Both the position numbers and the translations under genes were made by a program. From NCBI GenBank assembly GCA_029258755.1, contig JAPDKC010000009.1:1-46966 (forward strand): DNA of 46,966 nucleotides, written 5' to 3'. The notes beneath the pieces are model-generated. The model did no database searches and was not told where the DNA came from. It saw only the letters and a program-made list of their open reading frames with translations. The stretch comes from an archaeon. Lineage in GTDB: Archaea > Iainarchaeota > Iainarchaeia > Iainarchaeales > DTGL01. Of this stretch, positions 1 to 8,873 are shown piece by piece (positions within the stretch are counted from its first letter, which is position 1; the number at the start of each line of letters is the position of its first letter).

Positions 1-3000
1 AACACCATATAAGCATATTGGAAATGCAGAAGCATCACCTATAAACAATTCATTCAAGTCTTCGTGAGAAGTTCCTGCCACAAGGATCGTTAAATCTTTT
101 TCAGGTTCTGCATAGTCAGGAGTGGAAATATCTATGTAATTATCATCATCTATGAGTAAGGTTGCTTTTTGCCCTGGAACAGATGCAAAGTTTGCATCTG
201 GACAGCTAGCATCGCCCGTCAGCGGAATGAAATACCAGCGCTCTCTGACTATCGGATTGGACGGATCCTGATAGTCGTTATCGAAATTAACTTTTTTGCC
301 CTTTGAAACAATTATATATTCCTTATTAGTATCTTGCTCCACACCCACAGAATGCACAAACACTCTTGTTTTAAGTATATAGCGCCCATTGCTGTCTGTA
401 AACACATTTTGCAGATATGTTCCACTACCTGCAACAGCACTATCTAATAAGGAACCGTTGTAGAAGATTTTAAAATTGGCCACATACTGGCTTGTGGCAG
501 ACTCATAGTATATACTATCCACTACAATCTCTAAAGACCTATGCTCGAAAGAGCCTCTGCCAATAAGCCCTCTAATCACATCTCCTTCATAATATTTCGC
601 GGATTCGTTGATACTGAAAAAGTCCTCTTCGTCAAGCACAGCTATATTGGTATCGCAGGGATTGAAGCATGATTGCGGAAGATTAATGGTAATAATGTTT
701 GAATCGCAAACATTTACATCAAACTGTATGTTGAGATCCTGCAATGCAAAGTTCAAAGTAACGGTATAGGAATTAACCTGCATAGCTGCACCTTCCCATG
801 GCATTATATGCTGCGTAACAGTTTCATCGCTAAGTCTAAAACCAACTACTATTATTCCCGCTTTATTAACAGAAATCTTTGGAACTGCTATGCCGTTAGC
901 ATCAGTAACCGCTGGCACAGCATTGTAATCTATTCCTTCCTGTAGCTGTTCTGGCGTGCCTCCAGTAGTATCAACCCTCATAACAGATGCTATCTGGACA
1001 GTTACATTGGAAGCAGGCGTATCATCTAAATTGCGCACAATCACAGGAATGCCTATATTTCTATCTGCTTCGGCACTTCCCATAAATGGATCTTTCATTT
1101 TGCCTGCGGAAGAATAGTTGAGATCTGCCGCTAATTTTGTGGTTATATAGCTGACCTTGCTTTTGCCTATGGTAGTGAATATCACAGGACCATTTCTTGG
1201 ATTAGGCACGATTAGCAATTCCAACGAATCAGGATCTATACTATAAGCAATTTTATTCATGTCCAAGCCAGCAGCAAGCTGTCCAACGAAAATAGGGATA
1301 TTGTCTCCATCGCTAAAGTTACAATCGTTATCCCTATCTACATAAGCAAGTTCATTCTCAGGATCGAGCAAAACTATTCTGGTAAAATCTGTCGGCCCAT
1401 TTTCGTTGAAAGGCATTATAACACGTGAATATTGCAGGCCGTTATCATCAGGGTGGCAATATGCATTGATACCGTACTGGTGACATAGACTCAAGCAGTT
1501 GTCTTCTACGTTGTTATCTTTAAGCAGCTGTCTTCTTCCACTTTCGCGAATGTTGAAATAATATGGACCTGGCTCGCCAGAATCGCTTAGCATCATCATC
1601 TCTGTTGTTTCTTTACCTAGATAAAGCTGCCATTTCTTTGGAATTATAAACAGCTCCACAGATGCTACTGTGCCGTTACTATTTGCATCTATCTGCAATA
1701 CATATCCATCGAAATCTTCTCTGGCCAGAGGCAAATTAATAGGAATGTTGACATCTACGGTATAAAGCGTAAGAGCGCTTATATCTGTATCTGTGTTCGA
1801 ACAGCCCGGAGCGTTACCTGCTATGCATTTGTTGCCTATATACATATTCAGATCAGATGCAAACACACGCCAGTCCTTTGCACTTATTAGCTTGGCGGTT
1901 ATATTCACGTCTAAGCTAGAGTAGATATTGAACTCCCACTGTGAGCCAGGAGCGGCATATTCTTCCATAGGGGTTCCTGGATGAGCGGGAGCTACTGAGA
2001 TATAAAAAGGAAGCACCTTGGCAAAAGCATAACCGTTTTCCATAACACCTTTACGATTCACATCAAATGCAATCCTATAAAAGCCCGTCTGCCACTGGGA
2101 GCTCAAAGGCACAACCTCGAGGCATTTGTAGTTTCTATCTTGGCAGGAACATATGGATGGGTACGCGTTACCATTCTGAACGAGAATGGGAGTAGCCAGT
2201 GGCTTTTCAGGAGAACCTTCATAGTATACCTTAACATTTGAGATCGTAAATGAGCTAGGCTTATATTCATTCCAGCTAAACGCATCTCTGGCCTCGATAA
2301 ATATCACTATGTTTTGGTCAGGAGCTACAAAGGGCTCTGGCGTGCATTTAGTTTTGCTTGCTGGATAGGCCTCTACGAAGTAGTTTCTTCTTTCGAAATG
2401 AATCATAACAGTATCTGTTTTATTAATAGTAGGAGCGTTTATATCTAGCACAATCTCGTAGAAACCTGAAGTCAGTTGCAACTTGTCTTTATCGATTCTA
2501 ATTATCGCTTCACCGCTTGAATTTGTTGTATTAGAATCGATCAGCGATGCATTATAATTTGCTTTTCTTTCGAAGTTAGTAATCCTGCTAACACTCACAA
2601 TAGCACCTTGAATGGCTGTTGTGCCATCGGAACTCTTTACGGTTACTTTTATGTTAACGTTTTTATCGCTGGAGTATATAGGCGGTCCTCTTGTTTGCAA
2701 TGCATTTCCGTTTTCATCCACAAGCTGCGTAGTAACATTTAAAACTTTTAGCGTAAAGAAACCAAATGCTGTAACATTTTGCTGAGCAGTATTGCCGTCT
2801 TTATTAATATCCACCAAAAAACCGCCTATATAAAAGCCACCGCTCAGATTAGCGACATTAGGCCCTGAAGGATTTATCACTAAAATATTCAGATCTGTTC
2901 TGTAATTAACATCCGCTGGAGCAGTTAAAACTGTTTCATTGCCTGCATGGAACACATGTGCACCACTTACTTTGCCTATTTCGATTACTCCGCCCTGTTG

Positions 3001-4485
3001 CTTGAGGTCTATTATATCAGCTCTTAGTCCTATAAGCTCGCCTTGGGAAAACGAAAACTTGAACCCACAGCTTGAAGCAACATCGCTAGCGGAGGTATCG
3101 CAAGAGTTTGGATCTACGGGCTCTAAAAAGACGATATAATCTTGCACAGTTATCATTGCTTTTGCGGAAAGCGTAACTATGTTTCCATCGATGTTTAGGT
3201 CTATACCTTTAACCATTATAAAGTAGGGGGAAGCCACATTAGGAGTAACAAATGTTAATTCACAATAATTACTGCGTGCAACAACATTTATGTCTTGCTT
3301 GTCAAGTATGCGCTCCCAGTTTGTTTCAGTTACCTTTTTGTAATAAAGCAAGAAGTTGTGATCGTTCTCTGCACCGTTATTACAAATATGTTGCAATGTT
3401 GTGCCGGCTATCTCAGAACCGCTAAGCTGTAGGAAATGCAACTCTAATCTTGCTGGACTTCCTGTTGGAAAAACAGCCGGCATCTTTTCTTTTTCTCTTC
3501 CACCAAATTCGCCAGCAAAGATTTCCATTTTGTATTGCTGTACAAAGAAATCCAATCTTAAAATCTGTGAATTGCCGCTATAGGTAACATTAACATCTAT
3601 GCGATATTCGCCTGTTGTGCTCGGAACAGAGAAAAGCTTTGTGTAGGAACCACTTCCAGAGAGCTGAAGTGTGCTTCCAACCTGTGTATTGTTGGAGTTA
3701 TATATTTTGGCAACCACAGTGGCTCCGCTTAGATATTGTGTTCCAGAATAGTTTGTAACATCAACAGCAAGTACTGCGTTTGCGCTTGGAGCAAATACAT
3801 TTTGCGGTTTATTTGTATCTGGGTTAAGGAGATAGGGAAATACCCTAAATGAATATATTGAAAATGGGAAAACAGCCAGGCCGTCATTTACCGAAAAATA
3901 ATAGTCGCCTGGCTGTAAGCTACTAAGGTCAAAGCTAAGCTGAACATTTCCATCTGAGCTTGTTGTTCCACTATTCGTGTCTAGCGTGTTCGCATCGATT
4001 GCTCTAATAAGCTTCACGCTAATCTCTTCATTTGGAAGGACGTTTCCATTTACATCGTAGGCGGTAAATGTCACATACACTCTGTTTACATCCGATGCAT
4101 CGAATGGAGGGCTTACTGTGTCGTATGTAATAGTGACATTTGCGATATTACTCACTTTAAAAGGCATTACTGCCTGAATCTCATGATCCAAGTCGCGGGC
4201 ATAGGCGTTATAATCTCCTTCAGAAGAAGGGGTATAAGTGACCGAAAAACTTCCGTTTCTATCGCCCAAATAAATATTATATTCCATATTTCCATCAGAG
4301 TCCACAATCCAGAAGTTTACATCAATGTTGTTTCCATTCAAATCGCCGTGGAATAAGATGTTTTCATCAACTGTGAAAGGAAAACCATCCGCTTGCAAAG
4401 TGATAAAAGCCGCCGCATGCACACATGAAGTGAAAATAGCTACCAAACAAGCTATCAGAAAAGCTTCTTCCATTCTGTTTTGCAT
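1..4485 (-). CDS. Giant secreted surface protein with Ig-like repeats (C-terminus beyond window)
   Basis: The complement is open from an ATG at 4485 to the window edge, 1495 codons with no stop; I checked the frame at seven points. A strong Shine-Dalgarno site (GGGGGAG) lies just upstream. Residues 5-26 form a signal peptide (AFLIACLVAIF core, then VHAAA). The rest is Thr/Ser/Asn-rich beta-sandwich-like sequence. A recurring module ends in 'G-x-Y/F-x-I-x-x-D-x-N-x-x-G' followed by a beta-rich stretch, seen near residues 190-230, 420-460, 542-585, 668-705, 796-835 and 918-958, so spacing is about 120 residues. Several of these carry Asp/Asn-rich loops such as DINKDG and DRDNDCNFSDGD that may bind calcium. 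Cys pairs occur (NCLSLCHQYG). Big/invasin-like phrases such as TDANGIAVP support an Ig-like fold. Role is probably cell envelope or adhesion; no specific family was recognised. The C-terminal anchor is not visible. Confidence 0.88.
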   Translation of the reverse strand, partial: MQNRMEEAFLIACLVAIFTSCVHAAAFITLQADGFPFTVDENILFHGDLNGNNIDVNFWIVDSDGNMEYNIYLGDRNGSFSVTYTPSSEGDYNAYARDLDHEIQAVMPFKVSNIANVTITYDTVSPPFDASDVNRVYVTFTAYDVNGNVLPNEEISVKLIRAIDANTLDTNSGTTSSDGNVQLSFDLSSLQPGDYYFSVNDGLAVFPFSIYSFRVFPYLLNPDTNKPQNVFAPSANAVLAVDVTNYSGTQYLSGATVVAKIYNSNNTQVGSTLQLSGSGSYTKLFSVPSTTGEYRIDVNVTYSGNSQILRLDFFVQQYKMEIFAGEFGGREKEKMPAVFPTGSPARLELHFLQLSGSEIAGTTLQHICNNGAENDHNFLLYYKKVTETNWERILDKQDINVVARSNYCELTFVTPNVASPYFIMVKGIDLNIDGNIVTLSAKAMITVQDYIVFLEPVDPNSCDTSASDVASSCGFKFSFSQGELIGLRADIIDLKQQGGVIEIGKVSGAHVFHAGNETVLTAPADVNYRTDLNILVINPSGPNVANLSGGFYIGGFLVDINKDGNTAQQNVTAFGFFTLKVLNVTTQLVDENGNALQTRGPPIYSSDKNVNIKVTVKSSDGTTAIQGAIVSVSRITNFERKANYNASLIDSNTTNSSGEAIIRIDKDKLQLTSGFYEIVLDINAPTINKTDTVMIHFERRNYFVEAYPASKTKCTPEPFVAPDQNIVIFIEARDAFSWNEYKPSSFTISNVKVYYEGSPEKPLATPILVQNGNAYPSICSCQDRNYKCLEVVPLSSQWQTGFYRIAFDVNRKGVMENGYAFAKVLPFYISVAPAHPGTPMEEYAAPGSQWEFNIYSSLDVNITAKLISAKDWRVFASDLNMYIGNKCIAGNAPGCSNTDTDISALTLYTVDVNIPINLPLAREDFDGYVLQIDANSNGTVASVELFIIPKKWQLYLGKETTEMMMLSDSGEPGPYYFNIRESGRRQLLKDNNVEDNCLSLCHQYGINAYCHPDDNGLQYSRVIMPFNENGPTDFTRIVLLDPENELAYVDRDNDCNFSDGDNIPIFVGQLAAGLDMNKIAYSIDPDSLELLIVPNPRNGPVIFTTIGKSKVSYITTKLAADLNYSSAGKMKDPFMGSAEADRNIGIPVIVRNLDDTPASNVTVQIASVMRVDTTGGTPEQLQEGIDYNAVPAVTDANGIAVPKISVNKAGIIVVGFRLSDETVTQHIMPWEGAAMQVNSYTVTLNFALQDLNIQFDVNVCDSNIITINLPQSCFNPCDTNIAVLDEEDFFSINESAKYYEGDVIRGLIGRGSFEHRSLEIVVDSIYYESATSQYVANFKIFYNGSLLDSAVAGSGTYLQNVFTDSNGRYILKTRVFVHSVGVEQDTNKEYIIVSKGKKVNFDNDYQDPSNPIVRERWYFIPLTGDASCPDANFASVPGQKATLLIDDDNYIDISTPDYAEPEKDLTILVAGTSHEDLNELFIGDASAFPICLYGV

Positions 4486-4528
4486 ACTCTCCCCCCGGCT
4501 TCTCTAAAAGAATAATGAGTACTTATAT

Positions 4529-4918
4529 TTAATTTTTTCTATTAACAATTTCTCCGCGTACTTCTCCTTCCTCAAAATCTGGGCAATAGACTGCCTGAAA
4601 CTCCAAAACATCGTTGCTTAGATTCTTTATCCCGTGTATTTCACCGCTTTCTAGGCATAAATATAAAGGTTCTGTAGAATTGTGCTCATATGTTTTGCCG
4701 TTTATTTCAAACAAAAAGTGACCTCCTTTATAAAAGAAGAATATTTCCTTTCCATTATTTGGGCGCTCGTGGTAGTGCTTTCTTAGCTCTTCTTTGGGCT
4801 TTATTCTTATGTGATAGATTCCAAGCTCCTTGCTGCATAAATCAGGATTTATTCCAACAAAAACGTTTTCCTCCTTGTTGAATTTCCAGATGAAATCCTT
4901 GCTATCGGAGATTTTCAT
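4529..4918 (-). CDS. Cupin-domain protein
   Basis: A 129-aa single-domain protein. The first cupin motif is visible as HYHERPNNGKEIFFFYKGG (His-x-His, then a Glu, then Gly) around residues 47-66, and the second as SGEIHGIKN near residues 91-99, giving His and Glu candidates for one metal ion. Family members are small beta-barrel enzymes or binding proteins, often sugar isomerases or auxin-type binding proteins; the substrate cannot be read here. The start follows a GGTGAT Shine-Dalgarno site. It sits 43 nt beyond the start of the giant surface protein gene and reads in the same direction, so the two may be co-transcribed. The spacing between the first His pair and Glu is longer than the classic motif. 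Confidence 0.75.
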   Translation of the reverse strand: MKISDSKDFIWKFNKEENVFVGINPDLCSKELGIYHIRIKPKEELRKHYHERPNNGKEIFFFYKGGHFLFEINGKTYEHNSTEPLYLCLESGEIHGIKNLSNDVLEFQAVYCPDFEEGEVRGEIVNRKN

Positions 4919-4950
4919 AATGATATCACCGCTTTGTGCTAGCTACATTC

Positions 4951-5706
4951 TTACTTTTCCTCTTGAAAAACTTTCCTATAATCTTCCCTAAGCGCTTTGA
5001 AAAATTTTTCATCGTAAAACCCGAATAATTGTGATAATTTTGGATCAGCAGCACTAGAAAGCTCAAGATCTTTCACTTTGATAGCACCCCATTTTAATGC
5101 TCTGGCAGTCTCTGGGTGCACAGATAAGCTATGCTCTTTTGTTGGATCACGCGATATAAAATTCAACCTAAACTCTTCAAATGCTCTTATCGTTGCTTCT
5201 AGAAGCGATCTATCTTCAACTTCTGAAGGAGAAGCTCTACCTGCTCTTATTTTTTCATCCATTTCTTTAAGCTTATTGTATCCTCTTTTAAGAACAGAAT
5301 CTATAATATCGATCAATGTTTTGGTGGGAGCTGGCTTTCTTTTGAGAGAAAGAAACTCTACGAAAAGGGCATTTGCTGCAATACTATAAGCATTCCTAAT
5401 GCTATCAACCACTTTTTTGTCAGCTTTAGCCTTTAAAGCTAGATTTTCTGCAAACTCAGCATATAAATTTGCTATTTTGCGCATAACACTTGAATAATCT
5501 AATTCCCCCCTAGAAGCCTTATCCGCCAATTCTTTAATTCTTCTCCTGCCTTCTTGGTAAATAAGCCTTTGAACCTCTTTTTTTAGCTCTCTAGATACTT
5601 TCCCAGATTTTACTGGTCCTTTAGGTTTATGCATAGCTGCCGGTTTTTTAGGAGCTTTAGGTTTTCTCCTAACAAATCTACTAATCCATGTTGGAATACG
5701 AGGCAT
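4951..5706 (-). CDS. Hypothetical basic helical protein
   Basis: A 251-aa protein I do not recognise. The first 35 residues are rich in Lys, Arg and Pro (for example RRKPKAPKKPAAMHKPKG), and the rest is predicted by eye to be almost wholly alpha-helical with many charged residues. No signal peptide or membrane segment is seen. A TATA-like element (TTTTTATA on the complement, near 5733) lies about 27 bp before the ATG, fitting a leaderless start. The strongly basic N-terminus suggests nucleic-acid or ribosome contact, but that is inference. It belongs to a set of similarly built hypothetical proteins scattered in this window (8090-8647, 12178-12876, 35901-36662). Confidence 0.7.
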   Translation of the reverse strand: MPRIPTWISRFVRRKPKAPKKPAAMHKPKGPVKSGKVSRELKKEVQRLIYQEGRRRIKELADKASRGELDYSSVMRKIANLYAEFAENLALKAKADKKVVDSIRNAYSIAANALFVEFLSLKRKPAPTKTLIDIIDSVLKRGYNKLKEMDEKIRAGRASPSEVEDRSLLEATIRAFEEFRLNFISRDPTKEHSLSVHPETARALKWGAIKVKDLELSSAADPKLSQLFGFYDEKFFKALREDYRKVFQEEK

Positions 5707-5891
5707 GTTACAATAAGCAATTTCCTAATATAAAAATTTTTCTTTAAATAAGATTCTGGGCTGCGCAGAATTGTATTTCCTTGCTTCAATGTAGAGAATT
5801 CTTTTTGGAGAATGCTTAAAAATCCGTTTGGTTGTTAAGGAATGTTTGAGAGCAGCAAAACTTTTTTAATCTGCAAGCGCTTATTTCGAGT

Positions 5892-6077
5892 ATGCCTGGA
5901 ATAGGTAGGGTTAAAAAGCTGGTAACTGCTTTGCGCTTGCGCAGAAGGCTTAGAAATAAAAAGAATCCAGAGCTGTGCTTAGAGGTGCTTTGCTCATTTA
6001 AAAAATATCCAGAGATTCTTGCGAAAGAGTTAAGTAGAGATCCCAATACGATTTTTAAAATTCAAAGGATTATGTAG
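5892..6077 (+). CDS. Small basic hypothetical protein (61 aa)
   Basis: The reading frame encodes 61 residues with a very basic N-terminal half (RLRRRLRNKK) and a C-terminal half that reads like a short helical, possibly helix-turn-helix, segment (PEILAKELSRDPNTIFKIQ). A T/A-rich element (TTTTTTAAT, near 5864) is about 27 bp upstream of the ATG, and a hairpin plus T-run follows at 6115-6147, so a short transcription unit is plausible. A 76-codon frame on the opposite strand (5816-6046) overlaps it; that one lacks such flanking signals. I do not recognise a family. Confidence 0.45.
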   Translation: MPGIGRVKKLVTALRLRRRLRNKKNPELCLEVLCSFKKYPEILAKELSRDPNTIFKIQRIM

Positions 6078-6114
6078 CTAGTATGCAACCATAAGAAAGC
6101 GTGGTTATAAAAAA

Positions 6115-6147
6115 TCGAAAGGGCCTTTCGAGCCTACCTACTTTTTT
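6115..6147 (+). terminator. Hairpin plus T-run
   Basis: Inverted repeat TCGAAAG-GGC-CTTTCGA at 6115-6131 is followed by six T residues at 6142-6147. It lies between the 61-aa frame and the VapBC pair and looks like a transcription terminator for the former. Archaeal termination mainly needs the T-run, so the hairpin may be incidental. Confidence 0.45.
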
Positions 6148-6186
6148 AAGAAATTGGTATAACCGCATGTATACTCTATAACAAGT

Positions 6187-6194
6187 TTTAAATA
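6187..6194 (+). promoter_or_regulatory. TATA box of the VapBC pair
   Basis: TTTAAATA is centred about 28 bp upstream of the ATG at 6219. With archaeal initiation about 25 bp downstream of the box, the transcript would begin at or just before the start codon, so the message is probably leaderless. Confidence 0.55.
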
Positions 6195-6218
6195 CATTTA
6201 CATGCATTTATTTCCTCT

Positions 6219-6452
6219 ATGCCAAAGGTTATAACAATATCTGATGATGCATACAGGAAACTGAAGGAGATAAAGAAGGACCGTAGTTTTAGCAAGGCAA
6301 TATTATCTCTTATTGAGAGACATTCTGTTAAGAGATATGCAAAAAAAGACGTGTTAAATTGGATAAAAAAGGTTGAAAGGCAGCTTGGTCACAAAAGAAA
6401 GGAAAACATAAGCGAACGCGTGGATGAGATTCTTTATGGTGTAAAAAAATGA
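6219..6452 (+). CDS. vapB: Antitoxin, UPF0330/DUF217 (VapB) type
   Basis: A 77-aa protein. Its opening, MPKVITISDDAYRKLKEIK, followed by SFSKAILSLIERH, is typical of the archaeal DUF217/UPF0330 antitoxin family: a short DNA-binding N-terminus and a C-terminal tail that wraps around the partner toxin. It overlaps the following PIN-domain gene by 4 nt (ATGA), the classic antitoxin-toxin arrangement and a sign of translational coupling. It should bind and neutralise the PIN nuclease encoded next and repress its own promoter. The start follows a TATA box at leaderless spacing. Confidence 0.85.
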   Translation: MPKVITISDDAYRKLKEIKKDRSFSKAILSLIERHSVKRYAKKDVLNWIKKVERQLGHKRKENISERVDEILYGVKK

Positions 6453-6823
6453 AGGTTGCTGATACATCTTTCTTAGTTTCTCTTTTTATCCCAATGGATA
6501 AACACCACAAAGAAGCTGTAAAAATTTTTGAAAGCGAGGATAAGTTCTTTGTACCAGTAGATATAATAAAAGAAACGCTCACTGTTATTACATACAAATT
6601 AGGTTACGCTAAAATGAGGGAAGTATGGGAGTTTATTTCAAATTCGGAAGTATTCGAGATAGTTTCGGAAGATTTTAACAAGCTTGTTAATTTTTACCTT
6701 TCGCTCTCAAAAAAGATAGCTTTCTTTGATGCATGCGTAATTTATTTTTCGCTTATCGAAGGCCTAGAGCCAGCAAGTTTTGATAAACAGCTTCTTTCTG
6801 TGTGGAAGGCCATCAGAAGCTAG
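6449..6823 (+). CDS. vapC: PIN-domain ribonuclease toxin (VapC)
   Basis: A 124-aa single PIN domain of normal length. The acidic residues expected to bind Mg2+ are all present: D5 (VADTS), E42 (IKETLTV), D94 (FFDAC) and D112 (SFDKQL). VapC proteins cut tRNA or rRNA and stop translation when not held by their antitoxin. The gene starts inside the last codons of the VapB gene (ATGA overlap). All catalytic residues being intact suggests an active module, in contrast to the decayed VapC at 24543-24790. Confidence 0.88.
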   Translation: MKVADTSFLVSLFIPMDKHHKEAVKIFESEDKFFVPVDIIKETLTVITYKLGYAKMREVWEFISNSEVFEIVSEDFNKLVNFYLSLSKKIAFFDACVIYFSLIEGLEPASFDKQLLSVWKAIRS

Positions 6824-6879
6824 CGTAATTTGAATTTTCCAAACAGTTTAAAAATTTTTCAATTTAAACAGATTTCGGC

Positions 6880-8085
6880 ATGCCCCATAGTTTGCGCGAA
6901 TATACAAAGGTAATAGGAAAGCGCAAGGTAAAAGAGCTAAAGGAAGAAGCAAAGGAACTAAATGGCTTAACTCTTGCCCATGTGAATTCAACCCTTTATG
7001 GCGGCGGTGTTGCTGAAATTTTAGCTTCTTTAACCTATTTAATGAACGATGTTGGCATAGAAGCGGAATGGCGCGTTTTGCGCGCTGACAACGAATTCTT
7101 TAACGTAACTAAAAGCTTCCATAATGCTTTACAAGGGCAAAGATTAAAGCTCAGTAATAAAGCAAAGAAAATTTATCTAAGAACAAATAAAGAGTTTGCC
7201 AAAACAACAAGGCTTGAACGTTACAATTTTGTTGTAATTCACGATCCGCAGCCCTTGGCATGCATAAAATTTTACAGAAGATTTTCCCCTTGGGTATGGC
7301 GATGCCATATAGATCTATCAAAGCCAAATGCAAGCGTCTTCAACTTCCTTAAGCAATTTATCGCTTTTTATGATCATGTGGTTATTTCGAATGAAAAGTT
7401 TGCTAAAAATATCAAGCGAATAAAGCCTTACACAATAATTTACCCAAGTATTGATCCACTAAGTCCAAAAAATATGCCGTTAAAGAAAAAAGAGATAGAG
7501 AGCATGCTTAACGCTAGGGGCATAGCATTAGATAAGCCTATAGTTTCGCAAATATCTCGATTTGATCCTTGGAAAGACCCTATTGGCGTGCTAAGAGCAT
7601 TTAAGCTTGTGAGGAAAAGGTTTGACTGTCAGCTTGTTTTGCTTGGCAATTTGGCAAGCGATGACCCCGAAGGCGAACTTCTTTACAAAAAGGTGTTGAA
7701 AGAATCAGCAAAGATGCAGGATGTGCATATAATACTTGAGCATAACGATCTTTTGGTGAACGCTTTGCAGAGGGCTTCCGCAGTTGTTGTTCAGAAATCC
7801 ATAAGAGAAGGTTTTGGTTTGACTGTCAGCGAAGCGCTTTGGAAAGGAAAAGCGGTTGTTGCAGGCAACGCTGGAGGCATACCTCTGCAGATTATAAATG
7901 GAAAGAATGGCTTCTTGGTAAATTCCGTTGAGGAATGTGCAGCTAAGATCCTTTTCCTGCTAAAAAATCCTGAAAAAGCAAAGCTTATAGGAAAATACGG
8001 AAAAGCACATGTGAAAAAGAACTTTTTGATTACAAGGCACCTGCTTGATTATATAAGGTTGATAAAGAAGCTTATAAGCAGGTGA
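6880..8085 (+). CDS. TreT-like trehalose synthase / GT4 glycosyltransferase
   Basis: A 401-aa GT-B glycosyltransferase. The N-terminal region (about residues 28-65, HVNSTLYGGGVAEILASL ... GIEAEWRV, then FFNVTKSFHNALQG) closely follows the signature of TreT, the trehalose synthase that joins NDP-glucose and glucose, known from Thermococcales. The C-terminal half has the GT4 acceptor/donor segment REGFGLTVSEALWKG near residues 309-323 with the two glutamates of the E-x7-E motif, followed by AGGIPLQI. No signal peptide, so it is cytosolic. TreT is the best match but a different retaining sugar transferase is possible. A TATA box at 6848-6855 is about 29 bp before the ATG. The next gene follows after 4 nt. 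Confidence 0.78.
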   Translation: MPHSLREYTKVIGKRKVKELKEEAKELNGLTLAHVNSTLYGGGVAEILASLTYLMNDVGIEAEWRVLRADNEFFNVTKSFHNALQGQRLKLSNKAKKIYLRTNKEFAKTTRLERYNFVVIHDPQPLACIKFYRRFSPWVWRCHIDLSKPNASVFNFLKQFIAFYDHVVISNEKFAKNIKRIKPYTIIYPSIDPLSPKNMPLKKKEIESMLNARGIALDKPIVSQISRFDPWKDPIGVLRAFKLVRKRFDCQLVLLGNLASDDPEGELLYKKVLKESAKMQDVHIILEHNDLLVNALQRASAVVVQKSIREGFGLTVSEALWKGKAVVAGNAGGIPLQIINGKNGFLVNSVEECAAKILFLLKNPEKAKLIGKYGKAHVKKNFLITRHLLDYIRLIKKLISR

Positions 8086-8089
8086 TCCT

Positions 8090-8647
8090 ATGAAAGCGCG
8101 AAGGACAAAAGCAGGAACTAAGCGCTTGCGAGCAGCAAAAAGAACTCGCAGGCAGAAAGTGATAGAAGAACGCGGCATAAGATATGAAGAGCTACCTATA
8201 GAAATTAAAAGGGTTGTTGATAAAATTAAGAAAGCAAGGGCTGGAAGAATAAGAGGGGCGGCTTTTGCAGGAGCAGGCGCAGCATATGATATGGCAAGTG
8301 CTCCTGGTTCAGAAAAGCATATAGGGGTCATAAGTGCGGCTATCTATGGTGGAATAGATTATCTGGCTTCAAATACTCAGATTAGAAAACACATGAAAAC
8401 CCTAGAGCGGCTTATAAGAGACTCGAATGATCCAAAAATAAGCGCCTTACGAGTAAAATACCCTTTCTTCTTGGTTGATGTACATGGCAATATTATTTTT
8501 ACTACCAAACAGAGAATTTTAGCTCTTTTTGGAAGATTGAGGGGCAGAACCATAAAAGGCGGTTTGCAAAGAGTTTTCCCATCACCAGAAGAAATTGTGA
8601 AGAAGCAGAGGAAAATAATTAGGAAATCAGGGCGTAAGGGGGTCTGA
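8090..8647 (+). CDS. Hypothetical basic protein
   Basis: A 185-aa protein of unknown family, starting 4 nt after the TreT-like gene, so probably in the same transcript. The first 26 residues are almost all Arg, Lys, Ala and Thr (RRTKAGTKRLRAAKRTRRQK). A Gly/Ala-rich stretch near residues 55-90 (AGRIRGAAFAGAGAAYDMA ... IGVISAAIYGGIDYLA) could be a glycine-zipper-like helix pair that associates with membranes. The C-terminal end is again basic (KKQRKIIRKSGRKG). Function not inferable. Confidence 0.7.
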   Translation: MKARRTKAGTKRLRAAKRTRRQKVIEERGIRYEELPIEIKRVVDKIKKARAGRIRGAAFAGAGAAYDMASAPGSEKHIGVISAAIYGGIDYLASNTQIRKHMKTLERLIRDSNDPKISALRVKYPFFLVDVHGNIIFTTKQRILALFGRLRGRTIKGGLQRVFPSPEEIVKKQRKIIRKSGRKGV

Positions 8648-8753
8648 GTAGATAAACTATTTATGTATAAGATCTTTTTCCTAATTCCTATTTTTTGCTA
8701 TGGCTTTTGGGTTATGTAGATAGAAGGAAAAACAACAAAATATAACCAAAAGG

Positions 8754-8761
8754 TTTAAATA
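8754..8761 (+). promoter_or_regulatory. TATA box of the small RNA at 8780
   Basis: TTTAAATA preceded by AAAAGG (BRE-like purines) lies in a gap with no reading frame after it until 8952. Initiation would be expected near 8780-8786, exactly where the structured segment begins. Confidence 0.6.
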
Positions 8762-8779
8762 TAACCTTATGTACTATTT

Positions 8780-8873
8780 ATTATTACGCTCGAACTAGCT
8801 TGGTGAGCCTATCCCGTCTTCTCAGCTAGTTCGGCGCTTGCCCTTGGGAAGCTTGTCTTCCCCTCTCTTTTTT
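8780..8873 (+). ncRNA. Candidate structured small RNA (unknown family)
   Basis: The 8648-8951 gap has no credible coding frame but holds a strong fold. A long stem pairs CGC-U-CGAACTAGCT (8787-8800) with AGCTAGTTCG-GCG (8824-8836), 13 bp with one bulged U. Inside it GAG (8805-8807) can pair with CTC (8821-8823), leaving a one-sided UGGU bulge and a loop of about 13 nt. A second hairpin pairs GGGAAG (8846-8851) with CTTCCC (8857-8862), followed by a pyrimidine tract with TTTTTT at 8868-8873. A TATA box sits about 25 bp upstream. It is not a tRNA, and I see no box C/D or ACA motif that would make it a canonical snoRNA-like guide. The next gene (8952) has its own TATA-like element near 8911, so this is probably a separate unit. 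Start and end are estimates. Confidence 0.6.

Noticed and set aside
5816-6046. 76-codon frame on the minus strand
   Set aside because: Overlaps the 61-aa plus-strand frame, has no promoter or ribosome site, and its composition (FLFLSLLRKRK, low complexity) looks like a shadow.
8786-8873. Structured segment as a tRNA or box C/D guide
   Set aside because: No cloverleaf, no T loop, and no C or D box pair; kept as an RNA of unknown class.
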